A stretch of DNA of 64,000 nucleotides from Trissonchulus latispiculum (Eukaryota > Nematoda > Enoplea > Enoplida > Ironidae), in contig JASAND010007004.1 of assembly GCA_030248195.1 (NCBI GenBank), positions 25,139 through 89,138 of the forward strand. The letters run 5' to 3'. Shown here in pieces: positions 12,202 to 23,066 of the stretch. The translations under genes were made by a program, and so were the position numbers. The number at the start of each line of letters is the position of its first letter. The first letter of the stretch is position 1. The notes under the pieces were generated by a model. That model made no database searches, had not been told where the DNA came from, and worked only from the letters and a program-made list of their open reading frames with translations.

Positions 12202-14150
12202 TAGCTTCGGTCTGGTTGCCGAAAAGTTGTGCAGCTTTCGAGTCTGTGGTGCTGTTTGTGACTAGCCTCTTTTATGTGTTAACTTGTTTTGTACATTACA
12301 TTGTACATTAACTGTTTAAGCTAATGCCTTAGATAAACAGATGGAGTCAACATCTTTTATGGCGCCATTTGGTGTTCTGTAGTTTATGTCTGGATTCCTA
12401 CTGTTCCGAAATCTACTCTTACATATTTTTACCACCAACGAAAAAATTTGTGAGCTGGCAATTTTTTGTTGTCCATGGTTTAACACCTAGAATTGACGAA
12501 ACACAGTCTGGTCATTCAGAAGGCAGCCTCCATATAAATATTGCTTACGGTTATCCAGCAGATAGTTGACCTTTCAAAGCAGCTGTCTGAAACCCTTGAT
12601 ATCCAATCAAAATAAAAATTCTTTGACACAAATTACCAATTAGATGAAAATTTTCTCCGTGGGCGCGATCGCTTCAAGTATTTTTTGCCTAACAAAATAC
12701 TAAAAATTGGCCATCTTAATCGTCTGGAGATCTCATCATATGTCGCGCTTGCACAAATGCTAGTTGGCTTGGCAAAAACAATGTGCATGCTGTTAACACT
12801 CTTACCGCTACTACCTTGAAGGCAACCTAAGACAGGTAAGGGTACCTATCATTATCATTAACGCAAGATATATAGTGCAAACTGCGATTTTTGATATGAC
12901 AATTTTAATTATACGTAATCGAATTATTATATATGCAATCATACAGATGAAGTCTTTGTGCCTAGTGGCAGGTAGTGAGTACATATACCTAACTATATAA
13001 GGTATATCAAAAGAAACTTGCAACAGTTGCTGTTTTACAGTCCAGATAACCGGATTTTAGCCGTCGTTATTGTTAAAACGTAATTGTCAAGATACCGGTC
13101 AAGCACTATAACTATTATCCAAATCTTTAGTCTGAACATCACAAATTTGTGTCATGGCTTTGTGTTAGGCCAATAACACCAATTCCAACCACTACGGTGG
13201 TATAAAACATCACTTAATTTGCAGAATCTTTTAGGACTTGCGCACTCAGAAGAGTTTGCTATTCTCAAAAATGGAGTCTTCGAGCAAAACTATTTGAACA
13301 ATTGTAATAGCTGTTTTTTGGTCCAGCCAGGTGTCTTCCCGCTGCACAAACCGTCTGCTACACACGCTACCGGACTAGCGGAGGATGCGAACCTAAGACT
13401 AGAGTGTGCTTTTACATCTAAGCTTAAGTTATTTCTAAGCAAAAGCTCAGCCTGATTAATAAGCTAATTAAAGGGATAGAGCGTGCTTAGTGGTTCTCGC
13501 AATGCTGCTTGGGCAGGCATCTGCCATCCCAAGGCATGCCGACCATCCGAGGACTTGCATGCATGCCGAGCTGGAAAGAATGAATCCAAGTTAGTCAGCC
13601 ATCGGAGACCCGGGTTTCGAATGATGTGCGATCTGCTTACATGCAAAATGTCGAAATGCTACTGTTTACTCTTGCTAATATTATTTTAAGGTTAAGATAC
13701 ACAGAATTGTAGAATAAGTCATATTAAATCAGAAATTCCGATCTCTGCAAATTACTCTTGCTATTACTATTTTAACCATAAGTATTAAGTACCATGGAAT
13801 ATGGGTGGACTAACATTTTTAATGGTTATTTTAAGCAGCGGAGCGGCTTAAACAGATGAAAGTAAATTGGCCTATTCAGCTGTGTGGACACGTTCCCATT
13901 TGTTTAATATTCAAGTAATACAGAAATCCATTAAAAAGTAAAACTTTATTCTTTCTACATTTTGTTTAGCTATTTTACCTTTTAAGAAATATTGCAAAGA
14001 CAGTACTGTCACTCTTGTTGGATTGATTATATTAAATTGACAACAAACCTCGTGAGACATTGGGTACCTGAAACGACATTAATTGGATTGATTGGTTTTC
14101 TTGGAATTGCCATCGTCTAAATATTTGGCTCCTGGACTAACAACAGTGTA
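12202..14150. other. No supportable gene upstream of receptor A
   Basis: Short open frames at 12,811-13,023 (-), 13,219-13,455 (+) and 13,464-13,689 (both strands) have no recognisable motif. A TATAAAA occurs at about 13,201 but is not followed by a credible ATG-started coding exon. The promoter of receptor A should lie in the last few hundred bases, but no core motif was decisive. Confidence 0.4.
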
Positions 14151-14210
14151 TACTGTTCATATGCATTTGTTTCTGACTTAGTTTGAGCTGTGTGATCTTC
14201 AGCATATGCC

Positions 14211-14257
14211 ATGGAGATTGCCGTTTGGATTTTTCTTTTCTTCGCCTCATTAACGTG
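14211..14257 (+). CDS. Receptor A exon 1, signal peptide
   Basis: The ATG at 14,211 opens 15 codons with a hydrophobic run (AVWIFLFFASLT) typical of a secretory signal. Unspliced, the frame stops two codons later at TAA; the donor GTAAAC at 14,258 avoids this stop. The split codon TG|G gives Trp on joining to 14,405. The phase match with the next exon supports the call. Confidence 0.65.
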
Positions 14258-16347
14258 GTAAACTTTTAAGTATTGGTTGCTTAGTTTTTGTTGATTGTTG
14301 AGATTCCAGCACCCGTAATTATTGGTTAATGGTTTATACTAATTGTTATTGTACATCCTAAGTCGGACAATTTTGCAATTTGTTTTGCAATTTGCTCAAT
14401 TTAGGAGGCCAAATGGTATTGCTGAAGTAATGAATCTGACAATACCTGGCTGCAACACGACCGAGGGCAGTCCTACATATGTGCTGATGGAAGCGCTTGG
14501 TCGATGCTTCGGATATACTGTTGGAGATTTTCGGTATGTTCACACACAAAGAATTACTCCCAGAGACCCACACACCCCTAGATTTTAAGCTTAGATAAGC
14601 TGTAGCTAGAGTTTGTATTTAAATTTCTTTACGATGGTTTAATGATCTACTGTCCTGTCTTGTTACTGCCCAGGAAAACTGAACCAATTACAAGAACGTT
14701 TGTTAGTAATCTTAGTTCGGTACGAGTGAGTCTTGACTCATGACTTGGCAAGCAGGCTCAGTACGTATATAAAATTTCCATTTAGCTAATGAATTCAGTG
14801 TCATATGACCAGTTAAAACACCGAAGTACACAATATTCGGATTTGCTAGTCAGTTTAGACTAAGAATTCATTATTGTCTAATGCATTTTAGATCATCCCT
14901 TGTCGACAATAAAGTTCAGTGTCCTTGGTACTCCTGCATGTTGCGGTCTGTGCAAAAGGGTATCAGTGCAGACGAAGCAAAAGCCGTCTGTGACAAGGAT
15001 GTACCAAAAGGGATAATCACTCGTCCCATTTATGCAACGGATAGAATTGTTCCTTTGGCCTCTTTTATAGAATACCATGCCCTTTACTGCGGGCCACTAG
15101 AGAATGGGCTGTGCTCATGGCGTCAACAAAGGGTAGAATGGGCAGCTGCCATGAGATTTAAGGTTGACTTTTTTGTCAACTACCCTGGTCACAAAGCAAA
15201 CTTAACAGATATAGCTTCATACTTAATAAGGAATTTAGCAGCTAAGTTCAGTAATGCTCTCTGTACTGTTGCCTATCTCACACTTTTGTCGCCATTGGCA
15301 ATTGTGACTACCACCATAAACATAAAGATTCTTTCAAAATTATTTGAAAAAGATTCGGAAATGAAAAGCGTAAGAGCATTCCACTTTGTAGAATCCGTAA
15401 CTGACATTCTAAGTATTTCGCTTGCCGCTTTCACGGCTGTGGAAGCTCCTATCTTACTCAGGTCCCTAGAACCAGCACCGTATTGCAACGGCGCATACTC
15501 AATAAATGCTTTAAATGACTTTCTTGATCCACTAGTATCTTGCTGTAATCAAGGTGCCCTTGTTTTGTTGAGTTTCGACAGGTGGTATGCTGTTGCCAAA
15601 CCACTGCGGTATCGTATATATGCCAAATCAAGAATTGCCTATTTGGTAGTTGTAAGTATAGTAGGTGTTTTGCTTGTGCTATTCGGCATCAACTGCAGTT
15701 TTCATATTATTATAGATTCTTTAGTTGTGAGAAGGCGGTATGCAGTGCTGGCGAATGAGCCTCAAACTTACGTATTAAGTGAATTACATTATTTTAACGG
15801 TATCAGAGCCACAATATTTGGTATAACATATGCTGTTTTAAATGTAGTATGTCTGATTTGTCAGGTAACATTCTCCTTAAAAGCTTATACCTGTCTGCGC
15901 AATTTTACTTTAAAGCCTGATGCCGGAGATGGCCGAACTTTAGACATGAAAAAGAATCAAAATTTGTTTCGTTTGCTGGGAGGGACCGTTATGTTGAACA
16001 TAGTTTGCACGTCTCCTTGGCTTATTGCTACGCTGGCAGAAACTGCTTTCAAGATTGTTCCAGCAGTTAGAAAGCTAATTTCGTTATCTCTAGACAAATA
16101 TTTGTCACTTATGGTAGATTTGCGTACGGTGTCAGCTCACTTCCAAGCGTTAATTCTAATATTTCGTGGCTTGAATAGTTCATTGGCATTTTTTCTTAAC
16201 TTCTGGTTTTGTGAGCCATATCGAAACGAAGTAGCTAAGCTTGTCAATGGCAGATGTTGGCACAAGGCACAGAAGAAAACAAGTGTTAAAGTGAAGGTTA
16301 ATATAATTGTTCAAACCAGTAAGATGACATCGGCAGGAAATTTTTGA
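14211..16347 (+). CDS. Rhodopsin-like (class A) seven-transmembrane receptor A, three-exon model
   Basis: Exons are 14,211-14,257, 14,405-14,533 and 14,892-16,347. Donors are GTAAAC and GTATGT; acceptors end TTTAG and TTTTAG. Both introns are phase 2, and the joined frame is 1,632 nt (543 residues plus stop). Exon 1 encodes a signal peptide, MEIAVWIFLFFASLT. The ectodomain has N-glycosylation sequons (NLT, NTT) and Cys motifs CPWYSC, YCGPL and LCSW. Numbered from the ATG at 14,881, seven hydrophobic helices lie near 126-150, 165-192, 210-238, 252-277, 308-335, 362-390 and 418-442. Class A landmarks are an Asn in helix 1 (147), an Asp in helix 2 (175), DRW (233-235) for DRY followed by KPLRY, a Pro in helix 6 (TSPW) and NSSLA for NPxxY. 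It should act in the plasma membrane through a G protein. The ligand is unknown; a peptide is inferred only from the neighbouring precursor gene. Family membership is clear, subfamily is not. Confidence 0.82.
14405..14533 (+). CDS. Receptor A exon 2, juxta-signal ectodomain
   Basis: The exon is 129 nt between an acceptor ending CAATTTAG and a donor GTATGT. It encodes about 42 residues starting RPNGIAEVMNLTIPGCNTT, with two N-glycosylation sequons and two Cys. It begins and ends in phase 2, matching exons 1 and 3. No domain was recognised. Confidence 0.65.
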
Positions 16348-18180
16348 ATAATTTTAGGTTACGGCCATTCAGGTTCATATATTTTAGCTCGACCACTTAC
16401 AAGCGTTTGTTTAGCTTGAAGCCAGTATTCCCAGATCATACACCTAGCAACAACTGTCCTTGTTTCTGAAGTTGTCACTGTAAATGTGTTTAGGCCTTGT
16501 TTGGCATTGTCATGCAAAGTTCCACAAAAAAGAATCTTGGAACCGAACTGTGAGCACCTGTCCTGAGTTAACATTTGACGGTAGGCTATATAAAGTATGT
16601 ATTCATAGAATCCTCATTCTTATAGTCGATTCCGAGAACCAGACCGAAAAACTAATTTTAAGATTTTTTGAACCGGTCATAGGAATGAAGTTCGAACATA
16701 GGTCACGCAGTTTTGGTGCTAACCAGACGAAATTTTGTGGACAGACTAATTTCTACTCTAGAAAATCAAAATCTAGTCATTGCTGGGAGGATTTTGTAAC
16801 CTAGATATCCGGTTACCGGGCATGGACCGGATGTGACCCGCTTTTCGGAAAAGTCTTGGACCAACAAGTGTGGATTAATTAGCATTTGCCATCTGTATCT
16901 GAAGCGTTTTATCGATTTACTATCTTGTAACCGGATACACTCCGGATACTATAGATTTACCGGATTCTCCTCATCCTGCGGATTCCAAAAATATACCTCA
17001 TATAGGCTACCTTCAAATGTTAACTCAGGACAGGCCTTCACAGTTCGGTTCCAAGATTTTTTGGTCAGACTTTAGTTAGACATTATACAACCACTATATT
17101 GACTGGCTGTATGTGCAAAGCAACCAATAATGTATGCATTAACAAGTGTATTAATGTTTTAAGTAGTGTAGTGAATGAAACTTGTTGGCAATTTTTGAAC
17201 TAACTTTGAAGCCTCTTTTTATGATTTGTACGCTAAAGTTTGCCGATGCGCTGTTAGTTTATTGTTCTGTTAATGTTGTGTGATAAGTTTGAAACTACTT
17301 CAAAGCTGTAACCAATTTAAGCTCTGACAACTTTAGCATGTCCCAGATTATAGCTATGATAATAACACCTGCTTGGTATGAAAAAGTGTATTTCAAGTTC
17401 GTCATGAATCATCATCGAAATGTTTTCAATGACATTAATACGACGTTACAAAACATATAACTGTTATAACCTTGCACCACAGGGTTGCTTTTCCTACTTA
17501 CTGGCTGGTTACTTTTGTCTTATACACAAACACAAGCACGCATACACACAAACAATAGAGATGAAAAGTATAATGTGATTACATTCTATACAATGGAATC
17601 ATTCTTTCAACATAGGGTGTTCTGAACCTGGCCGAGGAAAAGCACAATTTCTTCACCGAGTTGAAATGCGTATCCTGTTTAATCCTTCATCCGGTATCCT
17701 TCATTCAGTTTGATTGACATGTAAAGTTAAAGGTCTAATTGGCGACTAAGTTCTACTACATAAGTGCAGTAATGTGTGACTTTGCACCTACTTCACACCT
17801 TGAGTCAGTACGTCTGCTGAGACACTTTTCATTTGTTATTGTTAATTGCAATTAGTGTACATGTTATTTTAAATTTGATAAACTTGAATGCTAAAAGTAA
17901 CTCTTGTGCTTGTCTACCGTCTTCCTGGGTGACATAATGGTAGGTACTTTATAGTTTCCCCATCGTCAATTTGAGTTTGCCTTCCAATACCACTGGTTTG
18001 CTGACTACCTTGCCTAGCACTAACACATCCCTTTCTCCGCTTAAGTCAAGACTCAGAGACAAAAGAGAACTGAGAAGGGTAGTTAAAGTCAATGACCTCA
18101 ATGACTGTCCCCGTAAAATGAATAGGAAAGTAAATTCTGTCCTCGCAGATTAAGTGAACCATATGAAAATGACATTCGGA
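16348..18180. other. No supportable gene downstream of receptor A
   Basis: Contains a cluster of CCGGAT/ATCCGG words at 16,805-16,985 and otherwise AT-rich sequence. Short frames at 16,484-17,075 and 17,971-18,153 carry no motif. The polyadenylation site of receptor A was not identified with confidence. Confidence 0.4.
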
Positions 18181-18189
18181 GAAAGGAAC

Positions 18190-18755
18190 TGAGAAAGGAA
18201 CGTACATGATACCAAGAGTAAATGACAGGAAGAGTAAACCATACCTTTCCTAGGGTAATTGGCCTGAAAGATGCTCGAAACATGAAGGCCGAATCTCGGT
18301 GTGGTCACGGTTAACACTGTTAGCCATGTGTTTGTATGCGTTTGAACTAAAACGCATTTGATTTTCTAAGCGCATACCTAACGTTAGCCTTACGTGTATA
18401 AGCTGGGTCCCAACCGAGATTTCGGAGGGGGGCTCAGCTTAGCGTTGTTAAGTCTGTGCTTGTATACGATTGATTGTATGACATGCAGTTGATAGACTAC
18501 ATAGCTACTGTACCCTTTATCAGTGCATTTCAGTAGCAGAAGCTCAGTAGCCAATCAAATGCTTTTCAGTTAAATCGCATGAAAACACAAGCTTAACAAC
18601 CTAAGCTGACCTTCCGAGATCACGGGGTTCACCTTATACACATAATTTTCGATATAAGACGATGTGCCATTCAGATTCGCTTTAGTTTTAACCGTGACCC
18701 TCTCCAGAGATTTTGGCCTTAATGTTTTGAGCATCTTACAGTAACACTAGGAAAG
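18190..18755. mobile_element. Fold-back family C, degenerate copy
   Basis: Blocks match the cleaner element at 59,163-59,735: ACCAAGAGT near the left end, GTTTGAACTAAAACGCAT at about 18,340, GTAGCCAATCAAATGC at about 18,547, and TTGGCCTTAATGTTTTGAGCATC near the right end. The two halves are still partly complementary around about 18,470. It carries many more substitutions than the 59-kb copy and is therefore probably older. Confidence 0.6.
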
Positions 18756-18761
18756 GCAACC

Positions 18762-19170
18762 TTTTTCAGAAAACCCTCTCACAGGCCCAGATCCCGCAAA
18801 ACTTGATCAAATCAGTTTAAACTTGGCATGGGTATGTTTTTATCTGGCTGAGTTCAAATATCGCAATTCTTTTGATTTAGCGAAATTCTACTTTTTTGAT
18901 TTGTACGGGGAGACCAAAGGAAACCGAAAAACTTTTGTCTTCGATTTTGCAGTAAAGTTGTACATAGGGGTTTTCGGGATCACAGAGCATGAATCTGAAG
19001 CCCGCTTTGCGATTTAGCTTTTCATTAGCTCAGTATATATAAGCTTCCGTCTTAACCATAAACGTTTACCTTATTCCGCGATTGCGAAAAGCTGAATCGA
19101 ACAACATACTTCAGATGCTGCGGCTCCGAAAAGCCCCACATACAACTTTTCAGTAAAGCCTTGCATGAGC
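18762..19170. mobile_element. Fold-back family B, degenerate copy
   Basis: It starts TTTTTCAGAAAACCCTCTC, followed by CAGGCCCAGATCCCGCAAAA, matching the left end of the intact element at 48,390-48,985. Shared interior words include GAGTTCAAATATCGCAA and AACTTTTGTCTTCGATTTTG. The second half (GAATCGAACAACATACTTCAG) is partly complementary to the first. The right terminus is lost. It abuts the family C copy on its left. Confidence 0.6.
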
Positions 19171-19210
19171 TGTATTTTCGCACCATTATACATTTAATTG
19201 GTCTTAATAA

Positions 19211-19237
19211 TAGATTAATAATAATAATAATAAATTA

Positions 19238-19315
<78 letters not shown>
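19211..19315. repeat. (TAA)n microsatellite
   Basis: Almost pure TAA repeats of about 100 bp, with one early TAG interruption. The array is split by the inserted element at 19,314-20,157: further TAA units resume at 20,157-20,170. Confidence 0.9.
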
Positions 19316-20157
19316 GGTAAACTAGCTTTGTACGAACACTAACCTTGTATGAACATTAGACAAGATTTGACCAAATATCTCTGTGCAGAGTTGGCCAAAT
19401 TCAGGAAACTTTGTGTCATTAGAAAGCTTGTAATTCTTACTACAAATTTGCTAATTTTCAACAACTTTCCTTCAAAAATGAAGTTGCTGCAGCAATTTTA
19501 ATCGTCGGCGATGCGACACACTTAGAAAAAGCTAATTTTTAGGTTAAACTTTAGGAGAAAACTGCTATGTCCAAACTACAAATAACGAAGAACATTTTTC
19601 TATCAAATGGTGGCTAGTTGTGTTTTCTATAATCTGGTCAAATTGTTTTTCAAAATGGTAACGTCCATTAAAAGTTATTAATTTAATAAGAATTAAACTT
19701 GAACTAGCATTTTATGGACACGTCACCTTCCTTGTATGGACAGCAAAATTTGTGTGTATTTATATGACTTTAAAGCAGGATTTCTAGTGTTAATAACTTT
19801 AACTCAAAGCCTCAGATTAATGTAAAACTTTCTATACATGTTTTCGAAGTCATTTCCTACAATTTTACTGAAAATTAGGCAATTTTAGAAATTTCAATTT
19901 TTTAATGTTTTCACTGCAATCGAAATAGGACAGTCAAATAACACTAAATCCGAAAAATCAAGCTTCCAGCTTCTATTTCATGTTCAAAACAAACATTCTA
20001 AGATTTTATTACTCCTATGTTTTGCGTGTAAAATTAAGTGTCCATACAAAGCAAGTTGTGTCCATACAACAAAAATTATTGTCCGTTCATGGCAAGTGCT
20101 GATATATGCTGTAGATAGACCGATGTTTTATTGTCCATATAAAGCTAATTTACCCTA
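19314..20157. mobile_element. 844-bp TIR element inserted in (TAA)n
   Basis: The left end TAGGTAAACTAGCTTTGTAC matches the right end read on the minus strand, TAGGGTAAATTAGCTTTATA. (TAA)n flanks both sides, so the target duplication cannot be measured. GTCCATACA-like words recur near both ends and lie in opposite orientations: TGTACGAACA and TGTATGAACA on the left, TGTATGGACA in the middle, GTCCATACAA twice and GTCCATATAA on the right. Such subterminal repeats are typical transposase-binding sites. No coding capacity, so non-autonomous. Confidence 0.65.
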
Positions 20158-20194
20158 ATAATAATAATAATGAAAATAGTAATCGATGCGCAAA

Positions 20195-20205
20195 TTTATT
20201 TTATT
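20195..20205 (-). promoter_or_regulatory. Overlapping polyadenylation signals of the peptide precursor
   Basis: Two AATAAA hexamers on the minus strand (20,200-20,205 and 20,195-20,200) lie about 47-57 nt past the stop codon of the precursor gene. That spacing is plausible for a short 3' UTR. Confidence 0.5.
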
Positions 20206-20251
20206 TAATTTCAACCATTTACGTTCATTTTTCGGTAAATTTCATTTCAAA

Positions 20252-20452
20252 TTAACCTCGACAGAAGAATCTGCCAGTGCATTGTCTTTTAAATGAACCT
20301 TTTTCTGCTGGTGCTTCAACTTCACCATTTGATTGGCTGCCTTGCTGTGGTTTCTTGTTTGAGACGTCTTCAGTACGGCTTTCTGCTGCCTCCAATGCAG
20401 ATATCAGTAGAAGGACAATTGCCACAACAGAGAATACAGATTTGGTTAACAT
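20252..20452 (-). CDS. Secreted neuropeptide-like precursor (66 aa)
   Basis: The ORF starts at ATG. Residues 1 to about 22 form a strong signal peptide (hydrophobic run VFSVVAIVLLLISALEA). A polar, acidic spacer follows (about residues 23-54). A dibasic Lys-Arg at 55-56 precedes the C-terminal QCTGRFFCRG and stop. Known processing rules predict cleavage after KR, N-terminal pyroglutamate from Gln57, a disulfide Cys58-Cys64 (C-x5-C ring) and C-terminal amidation using Gly66. The mature peptide would be pQCTGRFFCR-amide. One peptide at the extreme C-terminus is the layout of several ring neuropeptides. The C-x5-C ring has the same size as that of arthropod CCAP, but no homology is claimed. It lies between two paralogous receptor genes and has polyA signals just downstream. 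Its length means a chance ORF cannot be fully excluded, but signal, dibasic site, ring and amide donor together are unlikely by chance. Confidence 0.72.
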   Translation of the reverse strand: MLTKSVFSVVAIVLLLISALEAAESRTEDVSNKKPQQGSQSNGEVEAPAEKGSFKRQCTGRFFCRG

Positions 20453-21117
20453 TCTGAGAAACCTTTTCTGCGAAACTGATTGATCCTATGACTAAAATAG
20501 TTTTTCGTTTGACGTGTAAATAAACTGAAGCGATTTATGTTGTGAAAGAATAATGTCTGGGAATTGATAATTATTTCAGACATGCAAATATAATCTATAG
20601 ATTGCTTAATATGCTAATATATTTGGTTGTAGAAATATGTTCATAAAGCAAACTGAAAGATATATTAAAGTAGAGAGCTTGGTTGGAAGCAGGGGAAGTC
20701 GCTAAAATGTGGTCAGACACACACACACACGCAGAAAGGTTGGAGAGAAAATTTGGCTATATGTAATGAAATTAGTTAGACGAAAAGTCAGGTTTTGAAG
20801 AATTAATCCAAAAAGAAGAATTTGATCAACTGTCATCCGAAAACACCAAAGAAGATCTCAGAACATGGCCCAAGTCGAAGATTTTATGACTATAACTTGT
20901 ATGTGTGAACGTCCAATCTGTACTTGTATGTAATTAAGAACAGGGTTGCCAATCTCTAAAATATACTAAATTAATCATAAAATAAAAGGAGAGATTAGTT
21001 AAACCCACATTACAGGGTCAGGAGTGCCACTAACATTGGAAAAGCAATATTACAAATCAGCACACATAGTAGTTAACTAGGTAATTAGTAGTAGAAGTCC
21101 CTTGGCGTTGTTACTTT

Positions 21118-21226
21118 ATGAAAAGCTGGTGCCTTTTCATTAGAATCTCATTATCTCTGTTTTAAGCAGTTAATAATAGAAGACCCATAGCGTTTTTCCC
21201 TAATGAAAAGCTGGCGCCTTTTCATT
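21118..21226. repeat. Duplicated ATGAAAAG/CTTTTCAT hairpin
   Basis: ATGAAAAG-CTGGTGC-CTTTTCAT (21,118-21,140) and AATGAAAAG-CTGGCGC-CTTTTCATT (21,202-21,226) sit in a direct repeat of about 85 bp that also includes CATTAGAATC and AAGCAGTTAATA. Pairing is perfect in both and loops differ by one base. Confidence 0.6.
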
Positions 21227-21813
21227 AGAATCCTATTATCTATTTTATAAGCAGTTAATACCCTACTGCCAATCACCCGAAGATAAGGAGAAAAGTCTTA
21301 ATGTGGCGGAAGAAAGTGTTTAACTTCCCTTTAATATCAAGCAACGATTTCAGTTTATTTAACCAGTGTAATCATATGAAGATGGTTCATTAATATAAAG
21401 TAGCTATTATGCGGAATTAATATTAATTATATGCGGAATTAGTATTAATTAGCAATAATATTTAGCTATGCATAATAATATATGCGTAGGTAGTTGTATT
21501 TAGTGTCATTTTGCTTTTATTACTCATTTTTATGTTAGTTAGTTTAAATTAGTAATAAAATGAGTTAATTAGTGTTAATTAGGAGTAATTAGTGTTAATT
21601 AGGACATAATTACGTAATGGTCGAAATTTTACATGGAGACATGGCTTAATCGAAAGGCAATTCTTCGCTGATTCCAAAAATGTAAATTTTATTCTCTATA
21701 AAATCCCAAAATAGAGAAAGTTATAATCGAAAATGTTTTAGTGAAAATGTTTTCTATTTCGTAATTTTGGTCTATCTAAAAGGTTTGTTTTAACTTAGCA
21801 CTTACACAACCTT

Positions 21814-21980
21814 TGTGTTAAGTCCAGTCCCATTGTCTGGGAAGCTGTCTGCCTCCCAGACACCGTAGTAGTAAGCTCTTACTACTACGGCCATTCATCC
21901 CTCTCTCTATGTGAGGCTGTCCTCACCTGAACTTTGGGCTGGCCTCAGTCCAGCAGAAGACCTGCCTCTCGAAAGGAGAG
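21814..21980. repeat. Cluster of tandem perfect hairpins in copy A2
   Basis: Consecutive stems are ACACAA/TTGTGT (21,814-21,826), TGTCTGGGA/TCCCAGACA (21,834-21,862), and a 13-bp stem CCGTAGTAGTAAG/CTTACTACTACGG with a two-base loop (21,863-21,890). They continue with GTGAGG/CCTCAC (21,911-21,926), GCTGG/CCAGC (21,938-21,954) and CTCTC/GAGAG (about 21,966-21,980). Two of them abut with no spacer. This density of perfect stems is not expected from base composition. Confidence 0.65.
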
Positions 21981-23066
21981 TTAGTACACACGTTTTCCCA
22001 ATTTTAATGGTTTGGAGGGGGCCTAATTGCCCCAAAAATAAATTAAACTAACAAGAAAGAAATTAAACTTAGGTAGTTAAGTACGTAGAATTCGTTGATA
22101 TAATTTCTGTTTAGCTAGAAAATACGTAAGAATAGCTATGTGCATATTATTCGTATTTTTATGTTTTATTTGCTTCCTTGTCCTCGGTAAGTGAGGACAA
22201 GGAGTTTCCAACAACAAGAAGCAATTGTTGCTAAGGCTAATGAGTAGCGTCCCTTGTTTTCAGCCAAAAGTTCAAGTCAAAATTAAAAGTGAGGGGCCTG
22301 AAAACAAGGGAATAATAACCAATTATTCGTCAAAATAAATAAATTATTTCATTCAAATTAACCCATTCAGGGGTCATCCTTTTCATGTGGGCTCAGAATG
22401 GCCTACGTATAGCATTTTCGTCAATTTTTGGGCAAGTTAAAGTTACACTTCAATTACTTGTCCCTTTGGTGACGTTTACATGTAAACCTAAATTTATAAA
22501 ATTCGCAAAAGTTTCGTCCCCGAAATTTATCAAAAAGTTGGTCAGTTGGGGGCAATATTTCGCCGTTTTCATTTATCTGAGCCCCTATTGAACTCCTGGC
22601 CAAAACGAGCCTGGAACTTTATGTGTAAAAAATAGGGAGCTTCTAGAAGTTTCTGGAAACTTTTAGAAGCTTTCCTCTAAAATCAAAGGTTCCGCGCTAA
22701 TTACCAAACGTCTACGAGCTGTCAGCGAGCTGTTGGTCGCTCCAAATTTTCAAAATTCTAATCAGTGTTCTAATCCATTCTAATTCATGCATTCTAATCA
22801 ATTCTAATCAATCGGCCGAGTGCGGTCGTGCAGAAGTCCCCTATCCCCTATCCATTGTTTCTCGTGACATGGGTATGTCGCGGGAAAATAGCAATGCACG
22901 CCCCCCATAGGACGCACCTAAGGACCCTTTTCTGGCCCGCACTGGCCAGAAAAGGAGGAAATAAGCTAACACACGAACACTCCCTTCGTTTTAGAGGCCA
23001 TTTGCCAGCCAATTTTTTCAATATTTAGGCATGTAGGCCACCCTTTTTTATGCTGCTCAAAGAAGA

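Noticed and set aside
13480..13640. GGGTTTCGAATGA resembling a tRNA B box
   Set aside because: One base too long for GGTTCGAATCC and no cloverleaf or A box at the right distance.
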